Shown: piece by piece, positions 20,557-29,570 of the stretch
How the letters are laid out: every line of letters begins with the position of its first letter
Numbering within the stretch: the first letter of the stretch is position 1
Source: Treponema sp.
GTDB lineage: Bacteria; Spirochaetota; Spirochaetia; Treponematales; Breznakiellaceae
Direction of reading: 5' to 3'
Length of the DNA stretch: 33,350 nt
Assembly: GCA_031258505.1 (NCBI GenBank)
Contig: JAIRMT010000038.1
Location: 1 to 33,350, forward strand
Translations under genes and position numbers: made by a program
Notes under the pieces: generated by a model
What the model was told of the DNA's origin: nothing
Database searches by the model: none
Seen by the model: the letters and a program-made list of their open reading frames with translations, nothing else

Positions 20557-20757
20557 CTTAGAGACCATCTTAACTACGCTTAAGAGATGCTCTTAACTAC
20601 GCTTAAGAGACCATCTTAACTATGCTTAAGAGACGCTCTTAACTATGGTTAAGAGACGCTCTTAACTACGCTTAAGAAACAATCTTAACTATGGCTTAGA
20701 AAGAATCTTAACTATGGCTTAGAGAGAATCTTAAGAGATGCTCTTAACTATGCTTAA
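20545..20757. repeat. Tandem array of 23-bp palindromic units
   Basis: Eight full 23-bp units start at 20545, 20568, 20591, 20614, 20637, 20660, 20683 and 20706, then a 13-bp partial and a final copy to about 20757. The core is TCTTAACTAyGCTTAAGAG followed by four variable bases. Across each junction TTAAGAG and CTCTTAA can pair, so the array is a chain of hairpins. The position is the intergenic space between the divergent oad and gltBD operons. Confidence 0.9.
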
Positions 20758-21070
20758 CCTACCGACGGCAGCGCCGTGAGCCTAAACACGGTTTCAGGTT
20801 GTTCCTCCCGTGTTGGTAATCCAGCATCGACTGGCGCTGAAAGAAAATACGCCGAAGGCGCTTTTCACGACAGCGGCGATGCTGCAGCGTTCATTGCGTC
20901 CGGGTCGCCTTGGAATCAGGCATTTGTTCGCGCTCCCGGCTAAACGTCTCTATGAGTCTCTTAAAGATTCCCTGTCCCATGCCTCTGGTTAGCATGAAAT
21001 CTCGATACTTTGAATTGCTGGTTGAACAGTCTGAAGGTTTTGCCGCGCTTGATTTGGGCGTTTGGGTCTG
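20758..21070. other. Intergenic region before gltB
   Basis: A 60-aa plus frame (20810-20992) and a frame joined to gltB (from 21010) are open, but neither has a ribosome-binding site. The gltB promoter at 21071 lies downstream of both. I see no supported gene. Confidence 0.35.
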
Positions 21071-21099
21071 TTGAAAGGAGCGCGCGTAGCTTGTATGAT
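21071..21099 (+). promoter_or_regulatory. gltBD promoter
   Basis: TTGAAA (21071-21076), 17-bp spacer, TATGAT (21094-21099). Predicted start near 21106; AAGGAGAG and the ATG at 21133 follow. Confidence 0.7.
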
Positions 21100-21132
21100 A
21101 ACAAGAATACTTTTATAAGGAGAGCTTATTTC

Positions 21133-24100
21133 ATGGAACACGCGGAGGGGGCTGACCAACGCGCCCCACAGGGCTTATATCGAGCGGCTGATGAGCATGA
21201 TTCCTGCGGCATTGGGTTTGTCGCTGACATCAAGGGCAGGGCTTCTCACGACATTCTTCGGCGGGGACTTGAGGTTCTGGAGCGAATGGAACACCGGGGC
21301 GCGGAAAGCGCGGATAACAAAACTGGTGATGGGTCAGGGGTTCTCTTGCAGATACCCCATGATTTTTATAAAAAGCTGTGTGTGCAGCTTTCTGAACCCG
21401 GAACGTATGGAACCGGCCTTCTCTTTTTCCCCAAAGTAGAGGAACAACAGACCTTAATTATGGATAAAGTCGCGGCGCTGGCAAAAGACAACGGCTTCAC
21501 ACCGCTTTGGCGCGATGTATCCACCAATCGGGACGCGCTCGGTTCTATTGCCGCCAGCGTGGAGCCGCTGATTCGGCAGCTTTTTTTGATACCAGCCGCG
21601 CCCGCGCCAGAAAAGGCGGATAGAGCCGGCCTTGAGTTCAGGCTTTATGCGTTCAGAAAGAAGTTTGAACGCTTTGTTATGGAGAATGAAGCGCTCAAAG
21701 CTGCGCGGGTCTACTTCCCTTCGCTTTCATCGCGGACCATCGTCTATAAGGGAATGTTAATGCCAGCGCAACTGCGGCTCTTTTACCCGGAACTGGAAGA
21801 TAAGACGCTCAAAACAGCGGTAGCGCTGATTCATTCGCGCTTCTCAACCAACACCTTCCCAAACTGGCCCCTTGCCCAGCCCTTCCGCATGATTGCCCAC
21901 AATGGCGAAATAAACACGATCAAGGGAAACCGTTTCTGGATGACGGCGCGTTCAGCGCTGTTTCCCGCTGAATGGCAGGAACTCCTGCCTATCATTGAAC
22001 CGGAAAAGAGCGATTCAGCCAGCTTTGATAATGCGCTGGAACTGCTCGTTATGGCCGGACGAAGCCTGCCTCACGCGCTGATGATGCTGATTCCAGAGTC
22101 GTGGAATGAGAAGAACAATATTCCGGCTGAACTAAAGGAATTTTTCCAGTACCACGCCTGTATGATGGAGCCGTGGGATGGTCCCGCGTCTATGGTGTTC
22201 TGCGATGGCCGCTATGTGGGCGGAACCCTCGACCGTAACGGACTGAGGCCGTCGCGGTACACCATCACAAGGGATAACCTGATTGTCATGGCGTCTGAAA
22301 CCGGCGTACAGGACTTTAAGCCGGAAGAAGTGGTTTACAAGGGGCGCCTCCTGCCCGGAAAACTCCTGCTAGTGGATATGCTTGAGGGCCGTATCATCCC
22401 TGACCTTGAGGCAAAGCGCTCGGTGTACCAGAGTAAGCCCTTTGCTGAATGGACTAAGCGTATTATCACGCTGAAGCAGGAGCTTGATATGTCTGACCCT
22501 ACCAGTGAAGCAACCGTAACGCCGGATACCGCGCTCTCAGCGCCGGCAACCCTGTTCATGGAACGCGCCGCTGGCTATACGCGGGAAGACCGGGAGCGGC
22601 TTCTGATACCCATGATCGAGACCGGTCAGGAACCAACTAGTTCTATGGGAACCGATACCCCGCTTGCCGTGTTCTCTGACAAGAGCCAGCGGGTCTACGC
22701 TTATTTCAAGCAGGTGTTTGCTCAGGTTACCAATCCGCCGATTGACTCAATCCGTGAAGACCTGGTTATGACGCTGACGAGTTTCGTGGGGACTCAAGGC
22801 GATCTGCTGGAGGAAACGCCTGAACACTGTCGCAGAATAAAAGTGTTACACCCGATTATGACGCGGGAAGACCTGCTGACCCTGCAAAACATCGCGCCGC
22901 GCGAATTTAAGTCCCATACGCTGGACGCCACGTTCTATGTGCCGCTCGTGGGAGGCGCGGATACTGCCGCCACATCCGCGCTGGAGCAGACACTCGACCG
23001 CTTGCTTACCGAGGCGAAGAAAGCCATTAACGATGGCGCGTCGCTGATCACCCTGTCTGATCGCGCGTGTCTGTCGCCAGAGGCTGGGCGCTGCGCAGTT
23101 CCGGCGCTATTGGCTGTGGGCGCGGTTCATCACGGGCTGATTAAAGCCGGACTGCGGATGAAGGCGTCGCTCATCGTGGAATCAGCCGAGCCTCGTGAGA
23201 TTATGCACTTTGCCCTGCTCTTTGGGTATGGCGCTGATCTGATTGTGCCTTATGGAGCGCTGGCTTCCATCAGGGCGCTCTGTCAGAGTCCAGACGCCGG
23301 ACGGGTCGGGGATTTTGCCCACGCGAGAAAGTCGTATCTCAAAGGGCTTTCTAAGGCAATGCTCAAAGTTATGTCCAAGATGGGGACAAGTACGCTCCGC
23401 TCGTATCGGGGAGCGCAGGTGTTTGAGGCCATTGGCTTGGGCCGCGCGGTTATAGACAAGTGTTTCATTGGAACCCTGAGCCGTATTGGCGGCGCAGGGT
23501 TCGCGGAACTTGAGGCAGAGGCGCTTACTGATTACCGCGCCGCACGGAATGCTTGGGCGCGTATGAGCGAGACACTGAACGCGCCGGACCTTCTGCTCCC
23601 CGGTATAGGGCAGTACCGCTGGCGAAAGCTAGGCGAAAAACACGCATGGAACCCGGAAACCATACACCTGCTGCAATGGGCAGCCCGCGACGGCAATTAT
23701 GCGCGTTTCAAGCAGTTCTCCGCCGCTGCCAACAGCCTTAACCAAAGCCCCCATGTCATTCGCGGCTTGCTGGACTTTGCCCCAGCTACTCCGATTCCCA
23801 TTGAAGAAGTGGAGCCTGTTGAGGAAATCATGAGACGCTTCACCACTGGCGCAATGTCCTTTGGCTCCATCTCACGGGAGGCGCATGAAACCATCGCTAC
23901 AGCAATGAACTCCATCAAAGGCCGTTCCAATTCTGGCGAGGGTGGCGAAAATCCAGAGCGTTTCCACCCGCGAGTCGACGGAACCTGGACACGGAGCGCC
24001 ATCAAGCAGGTGGCGTCAGGGCGCTTCGGCGTAACCAGTGAATATCTGGCTAACGCCATTGAGTTACAGATAAAGATTGCTCAGGGCGCAAAGCCTGGCG

Positions 24101-25773
24101 AGGGCGGTCAGTTGCCCGGGCATAAGGTTGATGTAAACATTGCCCGCACACGCTATTCAACGCCCGGAGTAACGCTCATCAGCCCGCCGCCGCACCACGA
24201 CATCTATTCTATAGAAGACTTAGCCGAGCTTATCTTTGACCTCAAGAACGCCAACCCACAGGCGCGGATCAGCGTGAAGCTGGTGTCAGAGAACGGCGTT
24301 GGCACTGTGGCCGCAGGCGTGGCTAAGGCTCATGCGGACAACATCCTCATCTCTGGCTATGACGGCGGCACGGGCGCAAGTCCGCAGTCGAGTATACGAC
24401 ACGCGGGGCTGCCCTGGGAAATCGGCCTTGCCGAGACTCATCAGGTGCTGGTGCAAAACGGACTGCGAGGGCGCGTCCGCCTTATGACTGACGGCCAACT
24501 GAAAACTGGCCGCGATATTGTGATAGCCGGTATGCTCGGCGCTGAGGAGTTTGGTTTTGGCACCTCAATACTCATCGTGCTTGGCTGTGTGATGATGCGA
24601 AAGTGCCACGAAAACACCTGCCCTATGGGTGTCGCTACTCAAGACCCCACGCTCCGAACCCGCTTCACTGGCAAAAGCGAGTACCTGATCAACTTTTTCA
24701 GGTTTATAGCCCAAGAAACGCGGGAGATCATGGCGTCCCTTGGGTTCCGCCATTTCGATGAACTCATCGGCAGGGCAGATATGCTGGTTCAGCGCAAGAG
24801 CGATAAGCCAAAGTCAGCCCATATCGACCTGAGTCCCCTACTCTTCAAGGCGGAATGTTCGCCGAATATCCCTAATGGGCAAAGCCTGCACTGTACTCAT
24901 GATCAGATTCACAAGATACACAATGTGCTTGATCGCACTCTCATTGATAAGTGTCTGCCTGCTATGGATAAAAAGATTCCGCTGGCGCTCAACCTCCCGA
25001 TTCACAACACTGACCGCGCTGTTGGCGCAATGCTCTCCTACGAGGTGAGCAAGCGCTATGGCAGTCAGGGCTTGCCGGAAAACTTCATCACCGTTGACTT
25101 CACCGGTTCCGCTGGTCAGAGCTTTGGCGCGTTCCTTGCAAAGGGCATTACCTTCCGCCTTGCCGGAGACACCAATGACTATCTGGGTAAAGGACTTTCC
25201 GGCGGGCGCATAGTGGTTTCGCCGCCGCGCGGCTCCAAGTTCAAGAGCAATGAGAACATCATTGTGGGTAACACTGTGTTGTATGGCGCAACCTCTGGCG
25301 AACTCTATGCAGCAGGTGTTGCGGGCGAGCGTTTCTGTGTGCGGAACTCTGGCGCGATTGCTGTTGTTGAAGGCGCTGGCGATCACTGCGCCGAGTACAT
25401 GACTGGCGGCAGTCTCATTGTGCTGGGCAAGGTTGGCCGCAACTTCGCCGCTGGTATGTCTGGCGGCATTGCATACACCCTTGACCTCGACGGTAACTTC
25501 ACTTTCTTCCTTAATAAAGGCATGGTGGAGCTATCCGGCCTTGATAATGAGGAAGACGCAAGCTTTGTCAAAAACACACTGGCGCGGCACCTGTACTGGA
25601 CAGGTTCAGCGTATGCCCAAGCCATCTATGACGCTTGGGATACTTACCGGCCTAAGTTTATTAAGGTACTGCCGGTGGAATACAAACGGGCGCTTCAGCA
25701 GATGAAGCTGGCGGAACTGGACCGGAAGCTCTATGAGATCCGGGAAAAACAAGAATTAACGGAGAAGAACTAA
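21133..25773 (+). CDS. gltB: Glutamate synthase large subunit
   Basis: A 1546-aa subunit. The amidotransferase domain (1-430) has catalytic C25 in DEHDSCGIGF, which becomes the N-terminus once 24 residues are removed. A central domain follows, then the FMN/synthase domain (about 830-1200) with GRSNSGEGGENPERF, KPGEGGQLPGHK and the 3Fe-4S cysteines in CVMMRKCHENTCPMG. The GXGXG domain (about 1240-1500) comes last. It uses glutamine and 2-oxoglutarate to make two glutamates. The upstream 41 codons of the open frame are excluded because AAGGAGAG and the promoter point to ATG 21133. It overlaps gltD by one base. Confidence 0.96.
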   Translation: MEHAEGADQRAPQGLYRAADEHDSCGIGFVADIKGRASHDILRRGLEVLERMEHRGAESADNKTGDGSGVLLQIPHDFYKKLCVQLSEPGTYGTGLLFFPKVEEQQTLIMDKVAALAKDNGFTPLWRDVSTNRDALGSIAASVEPLIRQLFLIPAAPAPEKADRAGLEFRLYAFRKKFERFVMENEALKAARVYFPSLSSRTIVYKGMLMPAQLRLFYPELEDKTLKTAVALIHSRFSTNTFPNWPLAQPFRMIAHNGEINTIKGNRFWMTARSALFPAEWQELLPIIEPEKSDSASFDNALELLVMAGRSLPHALMMLIPESWNEKNNIPAELKEFFQYHACMMEPWDGPASMVFCDGRYVGGTLDRNGLRPSRYTITRDNLIVMASETGVQDFKPEEVVYKGRLLPGKLLLVDMLEGRIIPDLEAKRSVYQSKPFAEWTKRIITLKQELDMSDPTSEATVTPDTALSAPATLFMERAAGYTREDRERLLIPMIETGQEPTSSMGTDTPLAVFSDKSQRVYAYFKQVFAQVTNPPIDSIREDLVMTLTSFVGTQGDLLEETPEHCRRIKVLHPIMTREDLLTLQNIAPREFKSHTLDATFYVPLVGGADTAATSALEQTLDRLLTEAKKAINDGASLITLSDRACLSPEAGRCAVPALLAVGAVHHGLIKAGLRMKASLIVESAEPREIMHFALLFGYGADLIVPYGALASIRALCQSPDAGRVGDFAHARKSYLKGLSKAMLKVMSKMGTSTLRSYRGAQVFEAIGLGRAVIDKCFIGTLSRIGGAGFAELEAEALTDYRAARNAWARMSETLNAPDLLLPGIGQYRWRKLGEKHAWNPETIHLLQWAARDGNYARFKQFSAAANSLNQSPHVIRGLLDFAPATPIPIEEVEPVEEIMRRFTTGAMSFGSISREAHETIATAMNSIKGRSNSGEGGENPERFHPRVDGTWTRSAIKQVASGRFGVTSEYLANAIELQIKIAQGAKPGEGGQLPGHKVDVNIARTRYSTPGVTLISPPPHHDIYSIEDLAELIFDLKNANPQARISVKLVSENGVGTVAAGVAKAHADNILISGYDGGTGASPQSSIRHAGLPWEIGLAETHQVLVQNGLRGRVRLMTDGQLKTGRDIVIAGMLGAEEFGFGTSILIVLGCVMMRKCHENTCPMGVATQDPTLRTRFTGKSEYLINFFRFIAQETREIMASLGFRHFDELIGRADMLVQRKSDKPKSAHIDLSPLLFKAECSPNIPNGQSLHCTHDQIHKIHNVLDRTLIDKCLPAMDKKIPLALNLPIHNTDRAVGAMLSYEVSKRYGSQGLPENFITVDFTGSAGQSFGAFLAKGITFRLAGDTNDYLGKGLSGGRIVVSPPRGSKFKSNENIIVGNTVLYGATSGELYAAGVAGERFCVRNSGAIAVVEGAGDHCAEYMTGGSLIVLGKVGRNFAAGMSGGIAYTLDLDGNFTFFLNKGMVELSGLDNEEDASFVKNTLARHLYWTGSAYAQAIYDAWDTYRPKFIKVLPVEYKRALQQMKLAELDRKLYEIREKQELTEKN

Positions 25774-27230
25774 TGGGTTCGCCAAGAGGATTTTTGGAAA
25801 TACCACGGCAGCTTGCGGATTATCGCCCCGTGGAAGAACGGCTTAATGATTACAGTGAGGTAGAGCTCACGCTGACTGACGAAGAGCGCCGCGCTCAGGC
25901 GGCGCGGTGTATGGACTGCGGTGTTCCTTTCTGCCACTGGGCCTGTCCTGTCTCAAACATCATGCCCGAATGGCAGGATCGGGTCTATCGGGGTGATTGG
26001 GCAGGCGCTTGGGCGCTTCTGGAAGAATGTAACCCCTTCCCGGAGTTCACGGGGCGGGTCTGTCCCGCGCTCTGCGAGGCGTCCTGCGTACTCGGCGTGC
26101 ATGACGAGCCTGTTACCATCAGGCAAAACGAGCTTGCGGTTATTGAAAAGGCGTTTGAGCTGGGCATTGTAAAACCGCGCCCGCCCAAAACGCGCAACGG
26201 GAAGAAAGTCGCCATCGTGGGCGCTGGACCTGCCGGCCTTTCAGCCGCCTACTTCCTTAACCGCGCTGGTTTTGGGGTAACAGTCTATGAGGCAGACCGC
26301 AAACTCGGCGGCTACCTTCGCTACGGCATCCCTGACTTCAAGTTTGACAAGAGCTTTTTAGACCGCCGTATTGCACTCATGGGCGAAGAGGGCGTCATCT
26401 TCAAGACCAACGCTCGTGTTGGCGCGGCTCGTTACAGTTTTGGCGTGGTGGATAATACTGACACGGAACTTATCGACGCCAAGCAACTAGAGTCTGCGTT
26501 TGACCTTGTGTTATTAACGATTGGCGCGCGCGAACCCCGGGACATAAACATTCCGGGACGCGAAAACGCCGGCATTGTACAGGCGCTTGATTACCTTGCC
26601 CGGCAGAACCGCGTTCTTGCTGGTGAAACCCACCGTTCAGCCGAAGGCGGCATCACCGCCTTTGGCAAGCGTGTAGTAGTCATTGGCGGCGGCGATACTG
26701 GCTCAGACTGCGTTGGCACTGCCAATCGCCAGGGCGCTTTGCGGGTATCGCAAATCGAGGTCTTACCCAAACCGCCGCTCCACCGCCCGCCCGAAGAACC
26801 CTGGCCGCTCTGGCCTAAAGTCTTGAAAACCTCAAGTTCACACCTTGAAGGGGGCGAGCGGTTCTGGTCTATCAACACCAAAGCCTTTATTGGCCGCAAT
26901 GGAAACGTGGAAGCTATCCATGCCTGCCGTGTTGAGTGGACCCAGAAAGATGGCCGCTGGTTAATGAGCGAAGTTCCCGGTTCTGATTTTGAGATTGGCG
27001 CTGACCTCGTGCTGCTGGCAATGGGCTTTACCCACGTTGTGCAGGACGGCATTGTCGCCGACCTCATGCTTGAAACCGACGAGCGCGGCAACATCCGCAC
27101 TCGTGGCAGTTTTCACACCTCGAACCCCAAGGTCTGGGCTGCCGGCGACTCCCGCAATGGCGCTAGTCTGGTAGTTCGCGCTATTACCGACGGACGCAAC
27201 GCTGCGGAAGCGATCATCAAAACACTGTAA
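25773..27230 (+). CDS. gltD: Glutamate synthase small subunit
   Basis: A 485-aa subunit that passes electrons from NADPH to GltB. N-terminal cysteines for two 4Fe-4S clusters are C46, C49, C54, C58 and C97, C101, C105. The FAD motif is VAIVGAGPAGLSAAYF (147-162) and the NADPH motif VVVIGGGDTGSDCVG follows. The C-terminus has the usual VWAAGDSRNGASLVVRAITDGR. Length is typical. The start overlaps the gltB stop (TAATG), so translation is coupled. With gltB it gives the main ammonium-assimilation route together with glutamine synthetase, which is not in this window. Confidence 0.96.
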   Translation: MGSPRGFLEIPRQLADYRPVEERLNDYSEVELTLTDEERRAQAARCMDCGVPFCHWACPVSNIMPEWQDRVYRGDWAGAWALLEECNPFPEFTGRVCPALCEASCVLGVHDEPVTIRQNELAVIEKAFELGIVKPRPPKTRNGKKVAIVGAGPAGLSAAYFLNRAGFGVTVYEADRKLGGYLRYGIPDFKFDKSFLDRRIALMGEEGVIFKTNARVGAARYSFGVVDNTDTELIDAKQLESAFDLVLLTIGAREPRDINIPGRENAGIVQALDYLARQNRVLAGETHRSAEGGITAFGKRVVVIGGGDTGSDCVGTANRQGALRVSQIEVLPKPPLHRPPEEPWPLWPKVLKTSSSHLEGGERFWSINTKAFIGRNGNVEAIHACRVEWTQKDGRWLMSEVPGSDFEIGADLVLLAMGFTHVVQDGIVADLMLETDERGNIRTRGSFHTSNPKVWAAGDSRNGASLVVRAITDGRNAAEAIIKTL

Positions 27231-27238
27231 TTTTTAGG

Positions 27239-27273
27239 CACAGGGAAGCGCGTCCAAAGGCGCGTTTCCTGTG
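27239..27273. terminator. Hairpin after gltD
   Basis: CACAGGGAAGCGCG pairs with CGCGTTTCCTGTG with a single bulge. There is no long T-run after it. It separates gltD from the convergent lipoprotein remnant. Confidence 0.5.
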
Positions 27274-27277
27274 TTCA

Positions 27278-28085
27278 TTAGGTCCCTCCTTGTTGAGCCA
27301 TAATGATAACGCTGGCAGCGCCTGTATCAGTAGCAACAGGCGCTGCCAACTCGTAGGTTCCCGATTCCCGCGCATTGGGGTATAGCCTGACGAAGTTCGC
27401 CCTCTATTGCCGCTCCATCCCAATACCATACGTAAGCGTTGTACCGCTGCCAATGGAGAACACTGCCGCCTTGGTTCACGAGTAGGAGCGCGCTGGAAAG
27501 CGGGAGCTTGTCCCATGCGGGCTGCAGGCTTACTTGAACGGAATCCTCGACTATCCATTTGGCGTATACCGTTATATTCGCGCTTACCGTGCTTGCCGCA
27601 GTAAACGCTGTGCCGCCGCCGTTCCGCTCCGTATACCGGCCGTCAAAGGTGTAGCCGCTCCTGGTCGGCGCAGGCGGGATTATGAAACTGCCCGCGTCAG
27701 CGCTTGATACCTTAAACCACGCGCAATCCGAGCCTGAGCTTATCGAGGCGTTCTTCTGATACCCTATCTCGACAAAATGATCGCCCGCCGTTGGAACAGG
27801 TATCGTTACGCTTACTGATTCCGTGCCGGATACTTTGCTGTTGGTATAATAACCGCTCTCGTATGTGGCGGAATCGTTGTCCAGCGTGCTGACAAAGGCA
27901 TAGTCCAACCCTGATTCCGAAGACACATCAAGCTGTATGCTTATGGAGGCGCTATCCGCCGCGCTAGTAAAGTCGATCCGCGACTTGGTTATGCCGCGGT
28001 GGGCAATGGCGGGAGATTTGCGTCTGCCGTCGTTTTCTAAGGCCCACGCGCTGCCTGAAACAGAGCTATACACGGATATTGCGGA
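27278..28085 (-). pseudogene. Frameshifted 3' part of an InlB-repeat lipoprotein
   Basis: The frame from 28073 (GTG) holds SGSAWALENDGRRKSPAIAH, an Ig-like region and an InlB B-repeat (SGYTFDGRYTERNGGGTAFTAAST then ITVYAKW). The tail then shifts frame: AVFSIGSG is encoded one frame off inside NQGG...YNAYVWYWDG, and NARESGTYELAAPVATDTG with ASVIIMAQQGGT continues in a third frame to a stop at 27278. At 28066-28073 it is also out of frame with the preceding gene. Several single-base changes are needed to restore one protein, so it is a decaying gene or carries sequencing errors. Confidence 0.65.
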
Positions 28086-29559
28086 TTACGCCGCTGTTCA
28101 CCGTCAAGGTACGCGTGGCAGGCGTTCCCCCGTCCGCGTCAAACGTTACGGTGTATTGATCCACCCAGCCGCCCTCAGCTTCGCCTAAAGAGCTGTTCAG
28201 GGTAACGCCGGGTCCAGCCGTGCTGTTGCGCTTCTTGCCTCCAGACTCGACATAGACCGCGTGGCCGCGAGCATCGCTGCTGGCGGTGTTTTTCAGCGCG
28301 CCGCTTGCATCCGACCCGTAAATGGTTCCGCCCGACTCCTTGGTAAACGTCCCGTCCACATACGCCCCGTTGATATACGTTCTGCCCACATACACCCCGC
28401 CGCCGGAGTAGCCGGTGTTTCCGCTGATTGTCCCGCCGCTCATCGTAAACGTCCCGTTACCTATATACATCCCGCCGCCGGAGTTGCCGGTGTTTCCGCT
28501 GATTGCCCCGCCGCTCATCGTAAACGTCCCATTACCCACATACATCCCGCCGCCGGAGTAGCCGGTATTTCCGCTGATTACTCCGCCGCTCATCGTAAAC
28601 CTCCCGTAATTCACATACACCCCGCCGCCGGAGTAGAAGGAGGATGCGGATGCGGTGTTTCCGCTGATTGCTCCGCCGTTCATCGTAAACGTCCCGTTAT
28701 ATACATACACCCCGCCGCCGGAGTAGGAGGAAGATGCGGATGCGGTGTTGCCGCTGATTGCCCCGCCGTTCATCGTAAACGTCCCGCCATACACAAACAC
28801 CCCGCCGCTGGAGGAGGAGGAGGAGCCGGAGTACTGGTAGTCCCAGACGGTGTTAGTGTTGCCGGTAATCTTCGATCCGCTCTCCATGATCAGAGTTCCC
28901 CCACTGTTCACCCGTACAAGCGACTTCGTATTGTCGCTCCGGCCCAGCAAGGTAACATTGTTTCCGAGCGTCAGGGTTACGCCGCTTTCTACGGTGAAGA
29001 GCGAGCCACTCGAATTCAAGCGGACGCTCCGTTCCGCCGCGTCGCCTTTAATGGTCAGGCTAAACGCTCTTCCCCCATAAAGCGACTTAGGTCCAAAGGA
29101 CTCATCCGCGCTTACGGTAATGGTATAGTCCCCGCCTTCCGCCGCGTGTGAAGCAAGCCAGGTGAGTGATTCCTCAAGCGATAGGTTGGAAGGCAAAGGC
29201 TCCACCCACCTGGCGTACACCGTTATATTCGCGTTTACCGTCGTATCCGCAGTAAACCGTGAGCCGCCGCCATTCCGCGAAGTCCACCAGCTACCGAAGG
29301 CGTAGCCGCTCTTGGTCGGAACCGTCGGCATATTTGACCCCAGCGAAGCGCCCCTGTTCACAGTCTTGGTCTGTGCAGCAGGCGTTCCCCCGTCCGCGTC
29401 AAACGTTACGGTATACTGCTTAACCGTGCCATCCGGGTTGTTCTCAGTCGAGCCTTCCGGGTGAAACAAGTCCTTGCACCCGACAAGCATGACCGCGCAC
29501 ACGCACAGAACCATTCCAAATAACGCCGCCATGAGCGCGGCGCGTGTTGGCTTACTCAT
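28066..29559 (-). CDS. Lipoprotein with InlB B-repeats and beta-helix repeats
   Basis: A 497-aa surface protein. The signal peptide ends in a perfect lipobox LVGC (C28). An InlB B-repeat (about 45-118, YTVTFDADGGTPAAQTKTV to NITVYARW) is followed by a linker and a beta-helix built of GGTFTMNGGAISGNTASA and YSGGGVYV units (about 220-390), similar to polymorphic outer-membrane protein repeats. A second InlB repeat begins at about 465 and is cut by a frameshift at NSGVIRNIRV. AAGGAGG is the ribosome-binding site. The repeats make it prone to recombination. It is likely an adhesin or host/matrix-facing protein, by analogy only. Confidence 0.75.
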   Translation of the reverse strand: MSKPTRAALMAALFGMVLCVCAVMLVGCKDLFHPEGSTENNPDGTVKQYTVTFDADGGTPAAQTKTVNRGASLGSNMPTVPTKSGYAFGSWWTSRNGGGSRFTADTTVNANITVYARWVEPLPSNLSLEESLTWLASHAAEGGDYTITVSADESFGPKSLYGGRAFSLTIKGDAAERSVRLNSSGSLFTVESGVTLTLGNNVTLLGRSDNTKSLVRVNSGGTLIMESGSKITGNTNTVWDYQYSGSSSSSSGGVFVYGGTFTMNGGAISGNTASASSSYSGGGVYVYNGTFTMNGGAISGNTASASSFYSGGGVYVNYGRFTMSGGVISGNTGYSGGGMYVGNGTFTMSGGAISGNTGNSGGGMYIGNGTFTMSGGTISGNTGYSGGGVYVGRTYINGAYVDGTFTKESGGTIYGSDASGALKNTASSDARGHAVYVESGGKKRNSTAGPGVTLNSSLGEAEGGWVDQYTVTFDADGGTPATRTLTVNSGVIRNIRV

Positions 29560-29570
29560 TTCCCGCCTCC

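Noticed and set aside
21010..21132. 41-codon N-terminal extension of GltB
   Set aside because: The catalytic Cys should lie close to the start, and the promoter and ribosome-binding site lie inside this stretch.
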